Of a stretch of DNA of 64,000 nt, positions 44,269 through 55,623 are shown piece after piece; position 1 is the stretch's first letter, and every line of letters begins with the position of its first letter. Below the pieces are notes generated by a model. It worked only from the letters and a program-made list of their open reading frames with translations. It searched no databases and had not been told where the DNA came from. This DNA comes from Microdochium bolleyi. Taxonomy: Eukaryota > Ascomycota > Sordariomycetes > Xylariales > Microdochiaceae. A program made the position numbers and the translations under genes. The stretch spans positions 310,001 to 374,000 of the forward strand of contig KQ964250.1 of the NCBI GenBank assembly GCA_001566295.1, in the 5' to 3' direction.

Positions 44269-47200
44269 ATGTCGAAAATCGAGAAGCTCTCGATATCCGG
44301 AGTTCGCTCCTTCAGTCCCATGACCAGGGAGACCATCCAGTTCAACACTCCCTTGACCCTCATTGTCGGATACAACGGCTCCGGAAAAACGACGATCATC
44401 GAGTGCCTCAAATATGTCACAACTGGCGAGCTGCCCCCCAACAGCAAGGGAGGTGCCTTCATTCACGACCCCAAGCTCGTTGGCGAGCGCGAGGTCATGG
44501 CCCAGGTCAAGCTCAAATTTAAAACGCCCCCGGATACCTCGCATGTCGTCACCCGGAGCATTCAGCTCTCCGTGAAGAAGACCCAGCGATCCCAGAAGAC
44601 CTTAGAGGGTTCCATTTCGACCACACGTGAAGGCGAGAAGACGAGCCTGTCGTCAAAAGTGGTTGAACTGGACACTCTCGTCCCGGCATCACTCGGCGTC
44701 TCGGCCGCGATTCTCGACGCCGTTATCTTCTGTCACCAGGACGAGTCCCTCTGGCCCATGAGCGAACCGAGCGCGCTCAAGAAGCGTTTCGACGAGATAT
44801 TCGAGGCGATGAAGTACACAAAAGCGATCGAGAACCTCAAGCTGCTCCGCAAAAAGCAGGGCGAACAGCTCACCCAGCTCAAGATCCACGAGACCCAAGA
44901 GAAGACGAACAAAGAGAAGGCCGATCGGTGCGAACGGCGGTCTGTCGCCTTGCAGGAAGAAATTGAGACTCTCCGTCTTCAGTGCGAGCAGACAACGGAA
45001 CAGATCGACGGTGCCGAGCGTGCTGCCAAGAAGCTCTACCAGGATGCCAATAGATACCTCGGAATTGTGAACGAGCTTCGCGACAAGGAGCGTCACTTAG
45101 AATACCGAAATCGAACGGCCGACGAGACGAAAGCGAGGATGGACGTGATCAACAAATCAGACGAATGGCTGCGCGACACGCTGGCGCAGTACGAAGAGAG
45201 AGCTGCGAGGCTGCATCAGGACCACCAGCAGGGAGTTGAGGAGCAGAGCGACTACCAGAAAGAGCTTTCTCAGGCTCGCGGTGATCTATCAAATCGGCAG
45301 GCAGAACGGGGACGACTTGAATCAGACAAGGACAAGTATGAGCGCCAAGTCGAGTCTCGGATAGAGATGATTCACAGTGCTGCAAGACTGCACAGCATTC
45401 GTGGATTCGACGGCGACCTGGACGACTCCAAGGTTCAGACATTCCAGGATCGGGTGCAGAAGCTTCTTTTCGACAAGAAAAGAGAGCTTGAGCGCATCCA
45501 GAAAGAGAACGCCGACGAGCTGGACGACAAGACCAGGGTTATTACCGAATTGGAAGGACGCAAGGCTGCCCGTACGCAAGACCGCGTCTTTGCCAGACAA
45601 CGTATTGGAGCTGTGGATAAGCGGTCCTTGGTACTGCAGAAGGACCTCAACTCGGTAGACATCGATGAGGGCGCGAAGGCGGTCCTCGATTCGGGCTTTG
45701 CGGACCTCGAGCAACGACTCAAGAAGTCAAACGAGGACTTTCAGGCGGCCGATCTTGACAACAAGCTTCAATCAGAGAATGACCAGCTTCAGCTACTTGA
45801 AGTCGAGTCAAACAAGCTCGGAAGAGAGCTCGTAGAGTGCACGCGTCTTGCGTCGGATCGCGCACAGCTTGACTTCCGGAAGAACGAGTTGGCCGACAAA
45901 AAGAAGAAACTCGACACCTTGTCCAGCACGTGGTCCGACAAGATCAACAATATGCTAGGCGATGCTTGGAAACCAGAAACCATCGAGAAGCAGCATCAGA
46001 CTGTCATCCAAGGCAAACAAAAGTTGCTGGATGAAGCTGTGCAAAAACGAGATCAGAAGCTGCAAGACCAAAAACAATTGCAGTATTCGCTCAAGGATGC
46101 CAAGGAGAAAGCCAAGAAGCGGGAAAGTGACCTTGCGAGATGCAAGACCGCCGTCTTGAAAGCTCTGCAAGAAGCGATGCCCGAGAAGAGTCTTGACATG
46201 GTTGACTACACCGAGACCGTGAACCACTTCGAGGATGAGGTTTTGACCATCGAGAAGGACCTCGCCCTGAGCGGAGAAATGACGAAGTACTACGAAAAGT
46301 GCCAGAAGACCCTGAGCAAGAGAAATTGCTGCGAGTTGTGCACTCGGAGTTTCGCAGACGAGGCTGAGAAGGCTCGCCTAGTGAAGAAGATCCAGGAAGC
46401 GCTTGCTGGCATTGACCAAGACGAATGGAAGGCTGATCTCGCCGAGAACGAAACCACTCTCGGGAATCTCCGAGCTGTTCGCCCACAAAGTGAACTGTAC
46501 GGCAAACTGATTGCCGAGAAGCCCGACCAAGAACGCGAGCTGCAGAGCCTGAACGAGAAGGACGACGGCATTGTACGGCAACTCGAGCAATTGGACGAGG
46601 TCGTGCGCGAGAAGCAGGATGACCTCCAGGATACGCAGGCCATGGGCAAGACCGTTCAGAGCATATCTCAGCTGTCAAAGGACATCGCCGAAGCCGAGGT
46701 CCAGGTTGACAGGATCATGTCCCAGCAACAATCCGCAGGGCCTGTTCGTAGCGCCGAGGAGATAGATGAAGCGCAACATGAATGCGGCGTCCAGATGCGC
46801 GCTGCAAAGGACAGGATTTCAAGACTGTCCACGGAGAAGCAACGCATGCGGGACCTCATTAGTGGCCTCGAACTCGAACGAAGCGAATTCCGAAACAAAA
46901 TTAGCAACGCTATCAGACAGCTCGAGAGAAAGCAGGACCTGCAGAACCAAATCCAGACACTCAAGGACGATGCCAACGCGCAGCGCGAGGCAATACAGCA
47001 GGCAGATAAGGATCTTGAGGCCATCGAGCCGGAGATCACCAAGGCAAGGACAATCCGTGAGGATACGCTGCAGAAGGGCCGTGCCAAGGAGAAGAGAATT
47101 GCCGAAGAGCGAGACGGACTTGCAGGGACCGTGGCTGAGCTCAAGATGGCCAGCAGTGACATCGAAGACTACCTGAGCAGAGGCGGACCGTCTCAGTTGG

Positions 47201-48189
47201 TCTCCAACGAGCGCGCCATTCAGGCCTTGAAGCAGAACATCTCGCGCCTCGAGAAGGATATTACTGAGGTCGCCGCAAAAATCGACAAGGTCAAAGCTGA
47301 GATGGCCAACAGCACAGGCAATAAGAAGAACATCATCGACAACATCAGCTACCGAGAAAGCATCAAGGAGATCAAAAGCTTGGAGGAGGAAATCGAGGAA
47401 CTCGAGTCTCGCAACGCCGAAGAGGATTACGACCGCCTGCATCAGGAGGCTAAGTCAGAAGAGTCGAAGCGTGACATGCTCACTGCCGAACGTGCATCGA
47501 TGATGGGCTCGATGAAGACCAAGGATGAAGAGCTGGCGCGTCTCCTGGTCGAGTGGGAGACAGACTACCAGGACGCGGCGCGTAAGTATCGCGAGACACA
47601 TATCAAGGTTGAGACCACGAAAGCCGCCATCGAGGACCTCGGCCGGTATGGGCAGGCGCTCAACAACGCCATCATGCGATACCATGCGCTCAAGATGGAA
47701 GAGGTGAACCGCATCATCGGCGAGCTGTGGCAGGCGACGTACCAGGGCACCGACATCGACACGATCCTGATCAAATCGGACACCGAAGCCACGGCGCGCG
47801 GCACGTACAACTACCGTGTATGCATGGTCAAGCAGGACACCGAGATGGACATGCGCGGGCGCTGTTCTGCGGGCCAGAAGGTGCTCGCATCCATCATCAT
47901 CCGGCTCGCGCTCGCCGAGACGTTCGGCACAAGCTGCGGGCTCATCGCACTCGACGAGCCGACGACTAACCTAGATCGCGACAACATAAAGAGTCTCGCA
48001 GAGAGCCTGCACTCGATCATCAAGACCCGGAAAGCGCAGAGCAATTTTCAGCTCATTGTGATCACGCACGACGAGGAGTTCCTGCGGCACATGCGCTGCT
48101 CGGATTTCTGCGATTACTTCTTCCGGGTCGCGAGGGACGAGGACCAGAAGAGCACTATTCGACAGGAAAGCATCTCGTCGGTGATTTGA
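44269..48189 (+). CDS. rad50: RAD50, ABC-type ATPase of the Mre11 complex
   Basis: An intronless frame of 1306 residues. Walker A GYNGSGKTT (residues 34-42), a Q-loop glutamine in FCHQDES, two long coiled-coil arms, the zinc hook CELC (Cys688 and Cys691), the ABC signature SAGQKVLAS (about 1199) and Walker B IALDEPTTNL (about 1225-1235) are all present, followed by the His switch VITHDEEF. Role: with Mre11 and Nbs1 it tethers and processes DNA double-strand breaks and telomeres in the nucleus. The length matches yeast and human Rad50 (about 1310). The start ATG at 44269 gives MSKIEKLSISGVRSF; an upstream ATG at 44257 would add four residues. Leader sequence is C-rich. NBS1 lies upstream on the same strand, and an MCB-like element sits in the promoter. 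Confidence 0.98.
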   Translation: MSKIEKLSISGVRSFSPMTRETIQFNTPLTLIVGYNGSGKTTIIECLKYVTTGELPPNSKGGAFIHDPKLVGEREVMAQVKLKFKTPPDTSHVVTRSIQLSVKKTQRSQKTLEGSISTTREGEKTSLSSKVVELDTLVPASLGVSAAILDAVIFCHQDESLWPMSEPSALKKRFDEIFEAMKYTKAIENLKLLRKKQGEQLTQLKIHETQEKTNKEKADRCERRSVALQEEIETLRLQCEQTTEQIDGAERAAKKLYQDANRYLGIVNELRDKERHLEYRNRTADETKARMDVINKSDEWLRDTLAQYEERAARLHQDHQQGVEEQSDYQKELSQARGDLSNRQAERGRLESDKDKYERQVESRIEMIHSAARLHSIRGFDGDLDDSKVQTFQDRVQKLLFDKKRELERIQKENADELDDKTRVITELEGRKAARTQDRVFARQRIGAVDKRSLVLQKDLNSVDIDEGAKAVLDSGFADLEQRLKKSNEDFQAADLDNKLQSENDQLQLLEVESNKLGRELVECTRLASDRAQLDFRKNELADKKKKLDTLSSTWSDKINNMLGDAWKPETIEKQHQTVIQGKQKLLDEAVQKRDQKLQDQKQLQYSLKDAKEKAKKRESDLARCKTAVLKALQEAMPEKSLDMVDYTETVNHFEDEVLTIEKDLALSGEMTKYYEKCQKTLSKRNCCELCTRSFADEAEKARLVKKIQEALAGIDQDEWKADLAENETTLGNLRAVRPQSELYGKLIAEKPDQERELQSLNEKDDGIVRQLEQLDEVVREKQDDLQDTQAMGKTVQSISQLSKDIAEAEVQVDRIMSQQQSAGPVRSAEEIDEAQHECGVQMRAAKDRISRLSTEKQRMRDLISGLELERSEFRNKISNAIRQLERKQDLQNQIQTLKDDANAQREAIQQADKDLEAIEPEITKARTIREDTLQKGRAKEKRIAEERDGLAGTVAELKMASSDIEDYLSRGGPSQLVSNERAIQALKQNISRLEKDITEVAAKIDKVKAEMANSTGNKKNIIDNISYRESIKEIKSLEEEIEELESRNAEEDYDRLHQEAKSEESKRDMLTAERASMMGSMKTKDEELARLLVEWETDYQDAARKYRETHIKVETTKAAIEDLGRYGQALNNAIMRYHALKMEEVNRIIGELWQATYQGTDIDTILIKSDTEATARGTYNYRVCMVKQDTEMDMRGRCSAGQKVLASIIIRLALAETFGTSCGLIALDEPTTNLDRDNIKSLAESLHSIIKTRKAQSNFQLIVITHDEEFLRHMRCSDFCDYFFRVARDEDQKSTIRQESISSVI

Positions 48190-49037
48190 TCCTTGAAACC
48201 CTTCATCGAGAATGCCCGGCTTGCTTCAATGCTGTCAATGTAACGAGTTACGAAGTCTTGAAAGGCCGAGCATGTCGTGGGCATGGCTTGGAATCCCAGG
48301 TTCGCGATCGCGTATGTTGAGTCCACGGTGGAACATTATTGCAGCATAGGCTCTCTTTTTGGGCGAATAAGGCCAAGGTCCCAATAAACATTGGAGATGT
48401 GAATACACATCCACTGAGATCGATAAAGTGTAACTATCATGCGTGTCTGAGCACCGAGAACGTGACATGCGCCCTGCCATGACGCGAATCATGTGCTGGT
48501 TCTCACCAGCTACAATCAATGAAGGATCAACCCCAGATGTTCACGACGACACAGAGTGCCCTGGAGGTATCTGCTTTGGCCTTCGCCGACTGGACGATCG
48601 CAATGCTCGGGTCACGGGACTCTCGTCAACACTCCGACATGTGGGAACTCGGACTTGCACTGATTTATACCTTTGCCCATCTCTATTTTCTGAAAATGCA
48701 CACCATTTTTACAAGTTTGTATGTAGGTAAAGAACAACGAAGAACGCCTTGGGGTAAATACACAAATGGGAGCCCTGCACAGACCACCGTGTCTGGCAGA
48801 GGAGGCCTTTCTCGGCCACACCCAAGCCTGCTCGCTGCTTTGACTGCCATGGCTCTCGAACAGCCGGGATATCTTATGGTACTAAAAAGGAGAATCTTGG
48901 ACAAGATGCGAAAAGAGACAAAAGGAGTTGCCCATAGCCAGGGTGAGTTGTTTCGTATCGTGGTCCGAGGTAGAGAGACGGTTCGCACCGTTGCCGCCAA
49001 GGAATGCATGAGGAAATACATCATTGGAACGCTCGGC
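48190..49037. other. Convergent intergenic region
   Basis: About 850 bases between RAD50 and the Golgi membrane-protein gene. A 183-codon frame (48519-49070) overlaps the neighbour's end in antisense and lacks coding bias. No gene is seen. Confidence 0.5.
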
Positions 49038-50511
49038 TTAGTCGATCGTCATCCTGCTCGGCTGCTGTGACTGCTTGACATCGCTCAACGAGTAGCTGAC
49101 CTGGTCCTTGTCCAGCTCACGTCTCGGCGCATTGAGGTGCGGCTTGAGCCCGTGCCCGAAGTTGAACATACAGACCAACGCGTTGACAATCGTCAAGAGG
49201 ATGAGAATGATGGTGAGCACCGCGAAAGCCGACAGCGACTTCTGAACGGGCTTGTACTTCTTCTCGTGATCCGGGTCGTAGATGCGGGCAAGCTTGAAAA
49301 TGAAGTAAGCCAGCCCACCGAGGTACAGCGTGATGGTGCCATAGACACCGGGTTTGAACTCCTTCTTGGTGAACCATGCGGCTGAGAGCAGGATGCCAAT
49401 AGTGACAGGGATGGCGGCGCCGGTCAGAGCCAGTTCGGTGTCGCTGCTAGCACCGACGGCAACGAGAAACTGAACCGTAAAGCCAACGAAGAAGAAGAAA
49501 TCGAATTTAAGGAGCGCAATGTAAATCTAGAAGCAAGTCAGTCATGGCTGTGGACGATCCCGCAGGGTCTTCAGCCAGAATTCCGTGACATACCTGATAG
49601 TGCAAGAACCTCTTCTTCATGCGGTAATCAGCGCCGATTTGCTTGAGTATATCCCAAGCGAACTCTTGGTACAGCTTCCAGGCAATGAAGCCGAACAGGA
49701 TGGTGCCGACTCCGAGGATGCAGGGAACAGTGATGAGCATTGGTTGAATGGACCACCAGGTTCCGAAGCCAGGGACGACGTTGTGCTCACGGAGCTTATT
49801 GATTGCGGCGCCAATGTCAAAGATCTGGATGATGGTATAGATGAGGAGGGCGAAATTGGAGATGACGAGGCCGATGATCTGGATAGTGTTCTTGGCGATG
49901 AGAGCGTCCCATGCCAGGGCGATTTCATAGATGAAGCCGAACATGAACAGACTGAGGAAGGTAGGGATCGTCTTGAGCTGGGCTTTGACCTCGGGGTCTG
50001 GATTCTTGTCTGCCCATGGCCAGTCCACGCCCGCATTGAATCGGCCGAAGGTATAGCTGTTGGCGGTGTTTATCTGTGTTAGTGCGCAGGATCTTGACCA
50101 ACGGCGACCACATTAAGAGTGGGAGGGGCAGTCTTACGATTCGAAAGCGATGCAGAGGATGCCCTGGCAGACAGCGACTAAGAAGAAATAACGAGACCAG
50201 CGCTTTTTGACCATCTCTTCCGTGCCCTTGGCGAAGCGCCGCCACCTGCTGATCTTTGGAGGCGTCGCGGCCTCGGAGGGAGGATAGCCATGGGCGGCTT
50301 GGGTGGTGTCGGCAAAGGGATATGCAAAAGGAGGCTGGTCGGGCTGTGATGAAGGCATCGGGAATTGTGCAGGAGCCTGGCTGGCCATGGTGGGATAGGG
50401 AGCCTGGGGCTGTTCGTTGTAGGAGGCGTATGAGGGGTGCGAAGAGTGGCCGGGCTCGAAGTTACTCTCGTCGGAAAGCAGGTATCGGCGCGAGTCTTGA
50501 CGATACGACAT
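49038..50511 (-). CDS. UPF0658-type Golgi membrane protein
   Basis: Three exons (50511-50138, 50056-49594, 49526-49038; introns 81 and 67 nt) encode 441 residues. The first 100 residues are polar, Pro/Gln/Ser-rich and cytosolic; then come about eight hydrophobic segments, beginning YFFLVAVCQGILCIAFESYT and continuing through FLSLFMFGFIYEIALAWDAL, PMLITVPCILGVGTILFGFI and FDFFFFVGFTVQFLVAVG. The pattern and the motif LHYQIYIALLKFDFFFFVGF match the fungal UPF0658 family, which fission-yeast localisation places at the Golgi. Its biochemical activity is unknown. The last exon contains no ATG before its middle but reads open throughout, confirmed by hand translation. The tail (ELDKDQVSYSLSDVKQSQQP) is polar and cytosolic. 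Confidence 0.9.
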
Positions 50512-51689
50512 GCTGTCGCGTGCAGCGAATGGCAGCAACCGACGGGGCGGATGGAAAGCTCCTCTGATGGCGATGAGGTTGACGGGTGTCTGGTGTGTTG
50601 GTTTGTTGTTGAGACAATGTGGACGGGGCCGAGTGGAAGAGAAGAGCAACAAGAAGGCGTATGAGGTGCCGAGTCGGGACGATATGAAACTGGCCCAGCT
50701 GGAGGAGGGCCCGCAGCGCTGGGGGAAGAGGACTCGGGTACGGAGTACGCGCGTGTGACTGCGTGGTGGCCAGGGGCTTGCCGTCTGGGAAAGAGAGTTT
50801 GGCCGGGCTGGGCGTGCTGGGGGAGGGCCGGTGCGGCGAGGGTGCTGCAGGCGCTGAAACAGCCGGCACGGCGCAGAAGGAAGTGCTGTCGGAGTCGGGG
50901 TCGTGGTTGTTGGTCGGCCGAAAGAGAGAGAAGGATGATGGTGGAGGAAGAGGGAGAAGTTTGTGATTGCAGCTACCCAAGGGAAAGATCAAGACTGGAG
51001 GCACAGCCACTGACCGATGGAATGGGCACGGAGTACATGCAACAATCATCAAGGGTCGGCCAAGTGAGGCAGCTTGGGGACTGTGGACGGGGCAGGCAGG
51101 GTTGCAGGCAAGGCGGAATGGGGAATTTGGGGGGGGGGTTCCAGGTCAGCCCGCCTGAGGCTGGCATGAACCAGTGCAGTGCGCTGCTGCGGTGCTCCTG
51201 CGGTGCAGCGGCCAAGAAAACTACCTTACGCTATACTTGCCGTAGGCGCAGCACTCACTCAAAGCCCCAAGACACTCCCCGAGACTCTCACTTTTTCTTG
51301 GTTGACTCGTGTCCCGCCCCTCCTCCGTCTCAGCCTGGCATGTCGACTCCATCAAATTGACTCTCTCTGTGCCGAAGACTGCCTGAGCTACATACCTCGC
51401 CTCGCCTGCAACCTGCAGAACCGCGCGCGAACCTTAGACTGTCCCGATCCCGACGGCGGGATTCGTGTCTGCCTGCAATGCCCTGTTCGCAATGACAGCA
51501 CAGGAGCAAAGAAGGCTGCAGCCAGCATTCCGGGCCATGGTTGGATTGCACGAATGCTGCGCGATGACCGCACCCGCTGCTCTGCTCGGCCACGCATGAC
51601 GACAGTCGTCCGTCCGGCAATCCCACGCTGCAGCCACACAGCAACCCCTGCTCGCCCTGCTCCTGCAAAGCTACCAGCCCGCCCCCAAG
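50512..51689. promoter_or_regulatory. Upstream region of the UPF0658 gene
   Basis: Contains the promoter and CT-rich (minus strand) leader of the membrane-protein gene. A 10-G run lies at 51129-51138. No coding region is seen on either strand. Confidence 0.5.
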
Positions 51690-52096
51690 ATGTTCACCAC
51701 ATTCGGTGGCGAACCGTTACCTGCGCGCTCACCAACGGCCGCGCCTCCGAGAGGCTGGCATCCCACCTGCGGAGAGGCCCAACCGTACGAGATTGAACAA
51801 GGCATGCCAGCACCCGTTGCGACTGGGCCAGCAAGCCAGGTAAGCACCAGAAAAGAGTCGGCAGAGTCCCAGAGATGCCAAGAGCGGACGTCCTGGATCT
51901 ATGTCCAATCAATAGCGCGGTGCAGATCGCCTCGTATCGGCGGGACTGACCACCTCATGCAAGCAACCTTGCGTGTGGGCTCGCAACTCGCGCCCCAACG
52001 AATCACAAAGTGTGGATTCTCTCTCATCAGGGCAACAACGACGAGCTCACACCACTACCGGAGTCTGGGCTTGCGAGCACGAACAACATCAGTTGA
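51690..52096 (+). CDS. Possible small protein of 71 residues, doubtful
   Basis: Exon 51690-51839 (ATG, 50 codons, starting MFTTFGGEPLPARSP) ends in a good donor CAG/GTAAGC. An acceptor CATCAG at 52030 opens a second exon that continues in frame (GNNDELTPLPESGLASTNNI) and stops at 52096. The 191 nt intron is long for this genome but has a CTGAC-like branch sequence. The protein is polar with no membrane segment. I do not recognise it; the splice pair could be chance, and the gene could also extend 5' since the frame before the ATG reads open for about 25 codons. Confidence 0.3.
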
Positions 52097-53580
52097 CGTG
52101 GACAAATGAATACTGTTGCCAGCACTCTGGGAAGCCACAACGGCAAGTCTCTTTGCCTCAGCCTTGACCTCGACCCTCAAGAGCAGGGACGACCTCGGCA
52201 CATCGACGGCGCGCAGGAATCCCACCATTTTGGTACGGCTCCATAATGGGACATGTCTTTCGAGCTGCGGATCATTAGCTCGAGGCACCATAGGGCGAGC
52301 TTCCCCTGACTGCATGCAACTGCCAGGACTCAGGTGGCAGTCTAGCAACCGTTCTGGAGACCTTCCATAGCAAGACGGGCTCCGGCCGGAGAAGCTCGAA
52401 CCCTTCGGCCCCACCAATGCTCAATCTTCCGCAACGAACGCGCGGCAGGGCCATGTTGTGCCGGCGAGCCGATGACATTGTCAAATCCTAGGCCGGAGAC
52501 CCGAGGCTGCGCACGTGTGGACAGGAGACCCGTTATCCTTCGGGCTCGGCACTGCACGCATGGTAGGTGACTGATACCTCCACAGTCTCCAACGAGCACG
52601 GAGTGTACAATAATGCTGTTGGTGCTCTGAGGTCAATCCTCTGAGGCGTCCCTGAGACGTAGGAATGTACAGTCCGAGGCGGCAATGGACGGCAGACAGC
52701 TCCTGCAGACCGTGCCGACGAGGCAGCATCCGAAAGAGAGTACGGAAGAGTTGGAGTATCGCGGTCCTGGAGGATACACGTCCATTAGGGGGGGGGGGTT
52801 GCTAGACGAGGGTCATCGTCTCATCCGGATTCAGGATTTTGCCGGCCAGAGAAGCGATGAGGTTTCAGTCCTGGCTCACTGCACTTCTGGGGCAGTGCTA
52901 AATATACCTGTGAGCGTGATTGACAAGCTTGTAGGATCGGGGCGCCGCCGTCTTTGCAGCAACGCCTCAGCGTACCAGGGCGAGCTGTCGTCCATCGCGG
53001 TATACCAGGGACGAGGTCGACCTGTTATAGAAAGGATACGCAGCACATGCTGGGCTCCCTGTGGTCAAATGTTTGCCTGCGTAAATGCAGCTAGTCTGTT
53101 GCTGCCTGTTTGGAAAGGTGTGGACGGCCAACTGACGATATCAATGTTCCCTGCATGAAGTTGTCCACTGCCCGGTGCAAGAGAGATCAACAAGCGGGAA
53201 GGTCCCCTACTGTGACTATTTGCAGGGACCAGCCCGCCCCCCACCCGGCCGGCTTCAACAGTGCTGCAAGGGGGGCCATTACGTCAAACCCTAGCTTCAG
53301 AGCCTTTTGACGCGCTCGGCGAGCCGCGGCGTGGCGCCTTATCAAGCACCTTCAACGACATCGTGGTCCGAATTCGACACATCCCACGCCGCGCCGACAA
53401 CACGACGCGATACGGCCACCTCCTATCGTCGCATTGTCGCAACCCGCATACAGGCCAGACTGCAGGCTCTCTCCAATCTTCCGTGCCCGTCCCCGCGCGA
53501 GTCACCAACAAAAACGCCTGCCCCAGTGGTCACGGTGCACAATCAGCCATCCCTGGCGCATCGACTGCGCCGCGGGCAAG
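52097..53580. promoter_or_regulatory. Region upstream of the PP4 subunit gene
   Basis: About 1.5 kb without a coding region. An 11-G run lies at 52788-52798. The last 250 bases are C-rich and probably contain the leader of the next gene. Confidence 0.5.
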
Positions 53581-55623
53581 ATGATGGAGACCGACGACAA
53601 TGACGTCCTGACCGCCGTCGCCGCGAGCGGCACCATGGACTAGTGAGCGCTGCCACTTGCCCTTAATATCTAGCGAGACGGCTAGCACGGTGCTGACCTA
53701 TTGTTCTTCGCAGCTCATTATGGCCTGCCCTCATGCCGCGCATCGTGTCGCGGATAGAACAGGTGCGCTCATTGTCATTGCGCCCGGATTTATAAACCAA
53801 CATGTTTGACGTTCTTTACTGACCCTGGCTGTGCTCTGAATCATCAGATTGCCCGCAACGAGTTCCCGATGCCACAAGTCACAGCACCACTGCCGTACCC
53901 TCCAGAGCCCTGGACGTTCCCGGAAGACACTATACCGCCGATGCCGCCAACGCCGCCACGGCCGACGACCCCTCACTCCGGCCGCGAGGCGAACAAAGAG
54001 AACTCGCCCGAGCGGCCGTCGCGAGGGGACTACTGCTTGGAGCACCCACCAGGGCCCGCCGTCGACCCGGTCCACGGCGAACTCATGAGCACGCGATACG
54101 CGGACTGGCCGCAGGCTCTGGCCATCAAGATCGCCTACATTACGCACACGCTCGAGACCTACTTTACGACATATCCGCCGCATACGATCCAGCGGCTCGC
54201 GGAGCTGCTGCTCGAGCCTAAGCGGCATTACAAGTCACTCCCTGCATTCCTCCACGCCATCGACCGCGTCGTCCACGTCACGTCGGGACTGAACGTGTAC
54301 CCTCTGCCGCCGGCCGTGCAGGAGAATTTCAGTGGCACACTGCTGTCTAACGGCGTGTCGACAGAAGCTGCTCCCGCCGCCGCTTTCAGCGCCGCCCCAT
54401 CACCGTTCGCGACACCTGGAAGCGACGAGGCTCTCGGCGGTGCCCTCCTCACACCCATACCGTGGCTGACGCAGCCGACGGCTGCCTCGCCACCAGCGGG
54501 CGCCTCTGCCACAGCGACACCAGATGCCGTCGGCGAGCAGCAATCGGCGGCATCATCGTCGACCTCACCGACAGACTTGGAGGGTCAGGTGCGCACCGAG
54601 AGCACCGAGACGATCGAGGGCCCCAACGGCATGGGCAGCGTCGAGACCGTCTCCGTCTCCGTCAACGGCGTCCCCTCGATGGGTGCCCGCGGCGTTGGCG
54701 TCACGCAGGGCGAGCTTCTCCGGCAGGAGCAGAAGGCCGGCGTTGTGCCCGTCAGCCAGCTCGTGCCGGGTCACCACGCGCGGCACCAAGGCGCAATGCT
54801 GATGCAGCAGCGGCTATCGGCGTCGGCGGGGGCGGGCATGCCGGGCTCGTCGGCATCATCAGACACGCTCGAAGGAGCGGACGGGCAGCAGCGCGATACC
54901 GCAGCCGACGACGAGATGGCGGACGAGAGCGACAAGACCAGCAGTGGCGCGATGGCCTCGGTCTCCGCGCTCGACGACGAGAAGCCGCACGCTCGAGGAC
55001 CCGAGGAGATTGGGCTCGAGGACACGGGACTCCAGCATGACACGAGCGGCGGTGCGGGCAGCGGCCACCTGACGGCGATCACGACAAGTGGCGCGACCGG
55101 CTCCAGCCTGAACATGCACGGGATCGACATCGAGGCGGCTGTGGGCCGGAGAGCAGCCGGGCCAGCGAGTAGCACCAACGATGGAGACGGTGATCACGAC
55201 ATGGACAAGGCCACTATTGGCAAGGGCCCCGAAGGCAGCGACAACGATGAGGATGTGGCGGCAGCTGGCGGGACCGCCGGCGATACTTCCGAAGGTGGTG
55301 ATCAAATGGAGGTCGACAATGAAGACGGTAGAGCGCACACGCCAGCGGCGTCGTCGACGGGGACTCTCGGGCGGAGTCGCGAGGGCACACCCTCTAAGCG
55401 CGAGGCGGACTCCTCCGGGGAGGCAGTGGGTGACGATGACGTAGCGAGCAAGAAACCAAAGACGGATCTCGTCACGTCCGAAACAGAGCAGGCGGGTGTC
55501 GCAGATGACGCAAAAACCGCAACAGCAAAGACAACCGCGTCGCCAGACTCGACGGCAGAGAAGCAGGACGAAGGAGAAGCCGCTGCACTGGGCAGCACCG
55601 CCAGCAGGACCGATGACGACTAG
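53581..55623 (+). CDS. Protein phosphatase 4 core regulatory subunit R2
   Basis: Three exons (53581-53642, 53714-53762, 53848-55623; introns 71 and 85 nt) encode 628 residues to the TAG at 55621. The conserved PP4R2 region covers residues about 20-180: SLWPALMPRIVSRIEQIARN, the FPMPQ stretch, then YFTTYPPHTIQRLAELLLEP, YKSLPAFLHAIDRVVHVTSG and NVYPLPPAVQ. The remaining 440 residues are disordered, Ser/Ala/Gly/Asp-rich. Family role: it binds the PP4 catalytic subunit with R3 and directs it to substrates such as phosphorylated histone H2A and checkpoint kinases after DNA damage. Two ATGs open the frame (53581 and 53584). Immediately after the stop codon the same frame continues for 76 strongly coding-like codons. 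Confidence 0.9.

Noticed and set aside
48519..49070. 183-codon frame between RAD50 and the UPF0658 gene
   Set aside because: It overlaps the antisense of the neighbouring last exon and has no coding bias.
52370..52410. GGGTTCGAGCTTC (minus strand) with a nearby palindrome, considered as a tRNA
   Set aside because: The T-stem cannot pair and there is no A box; it is probably a chance match.
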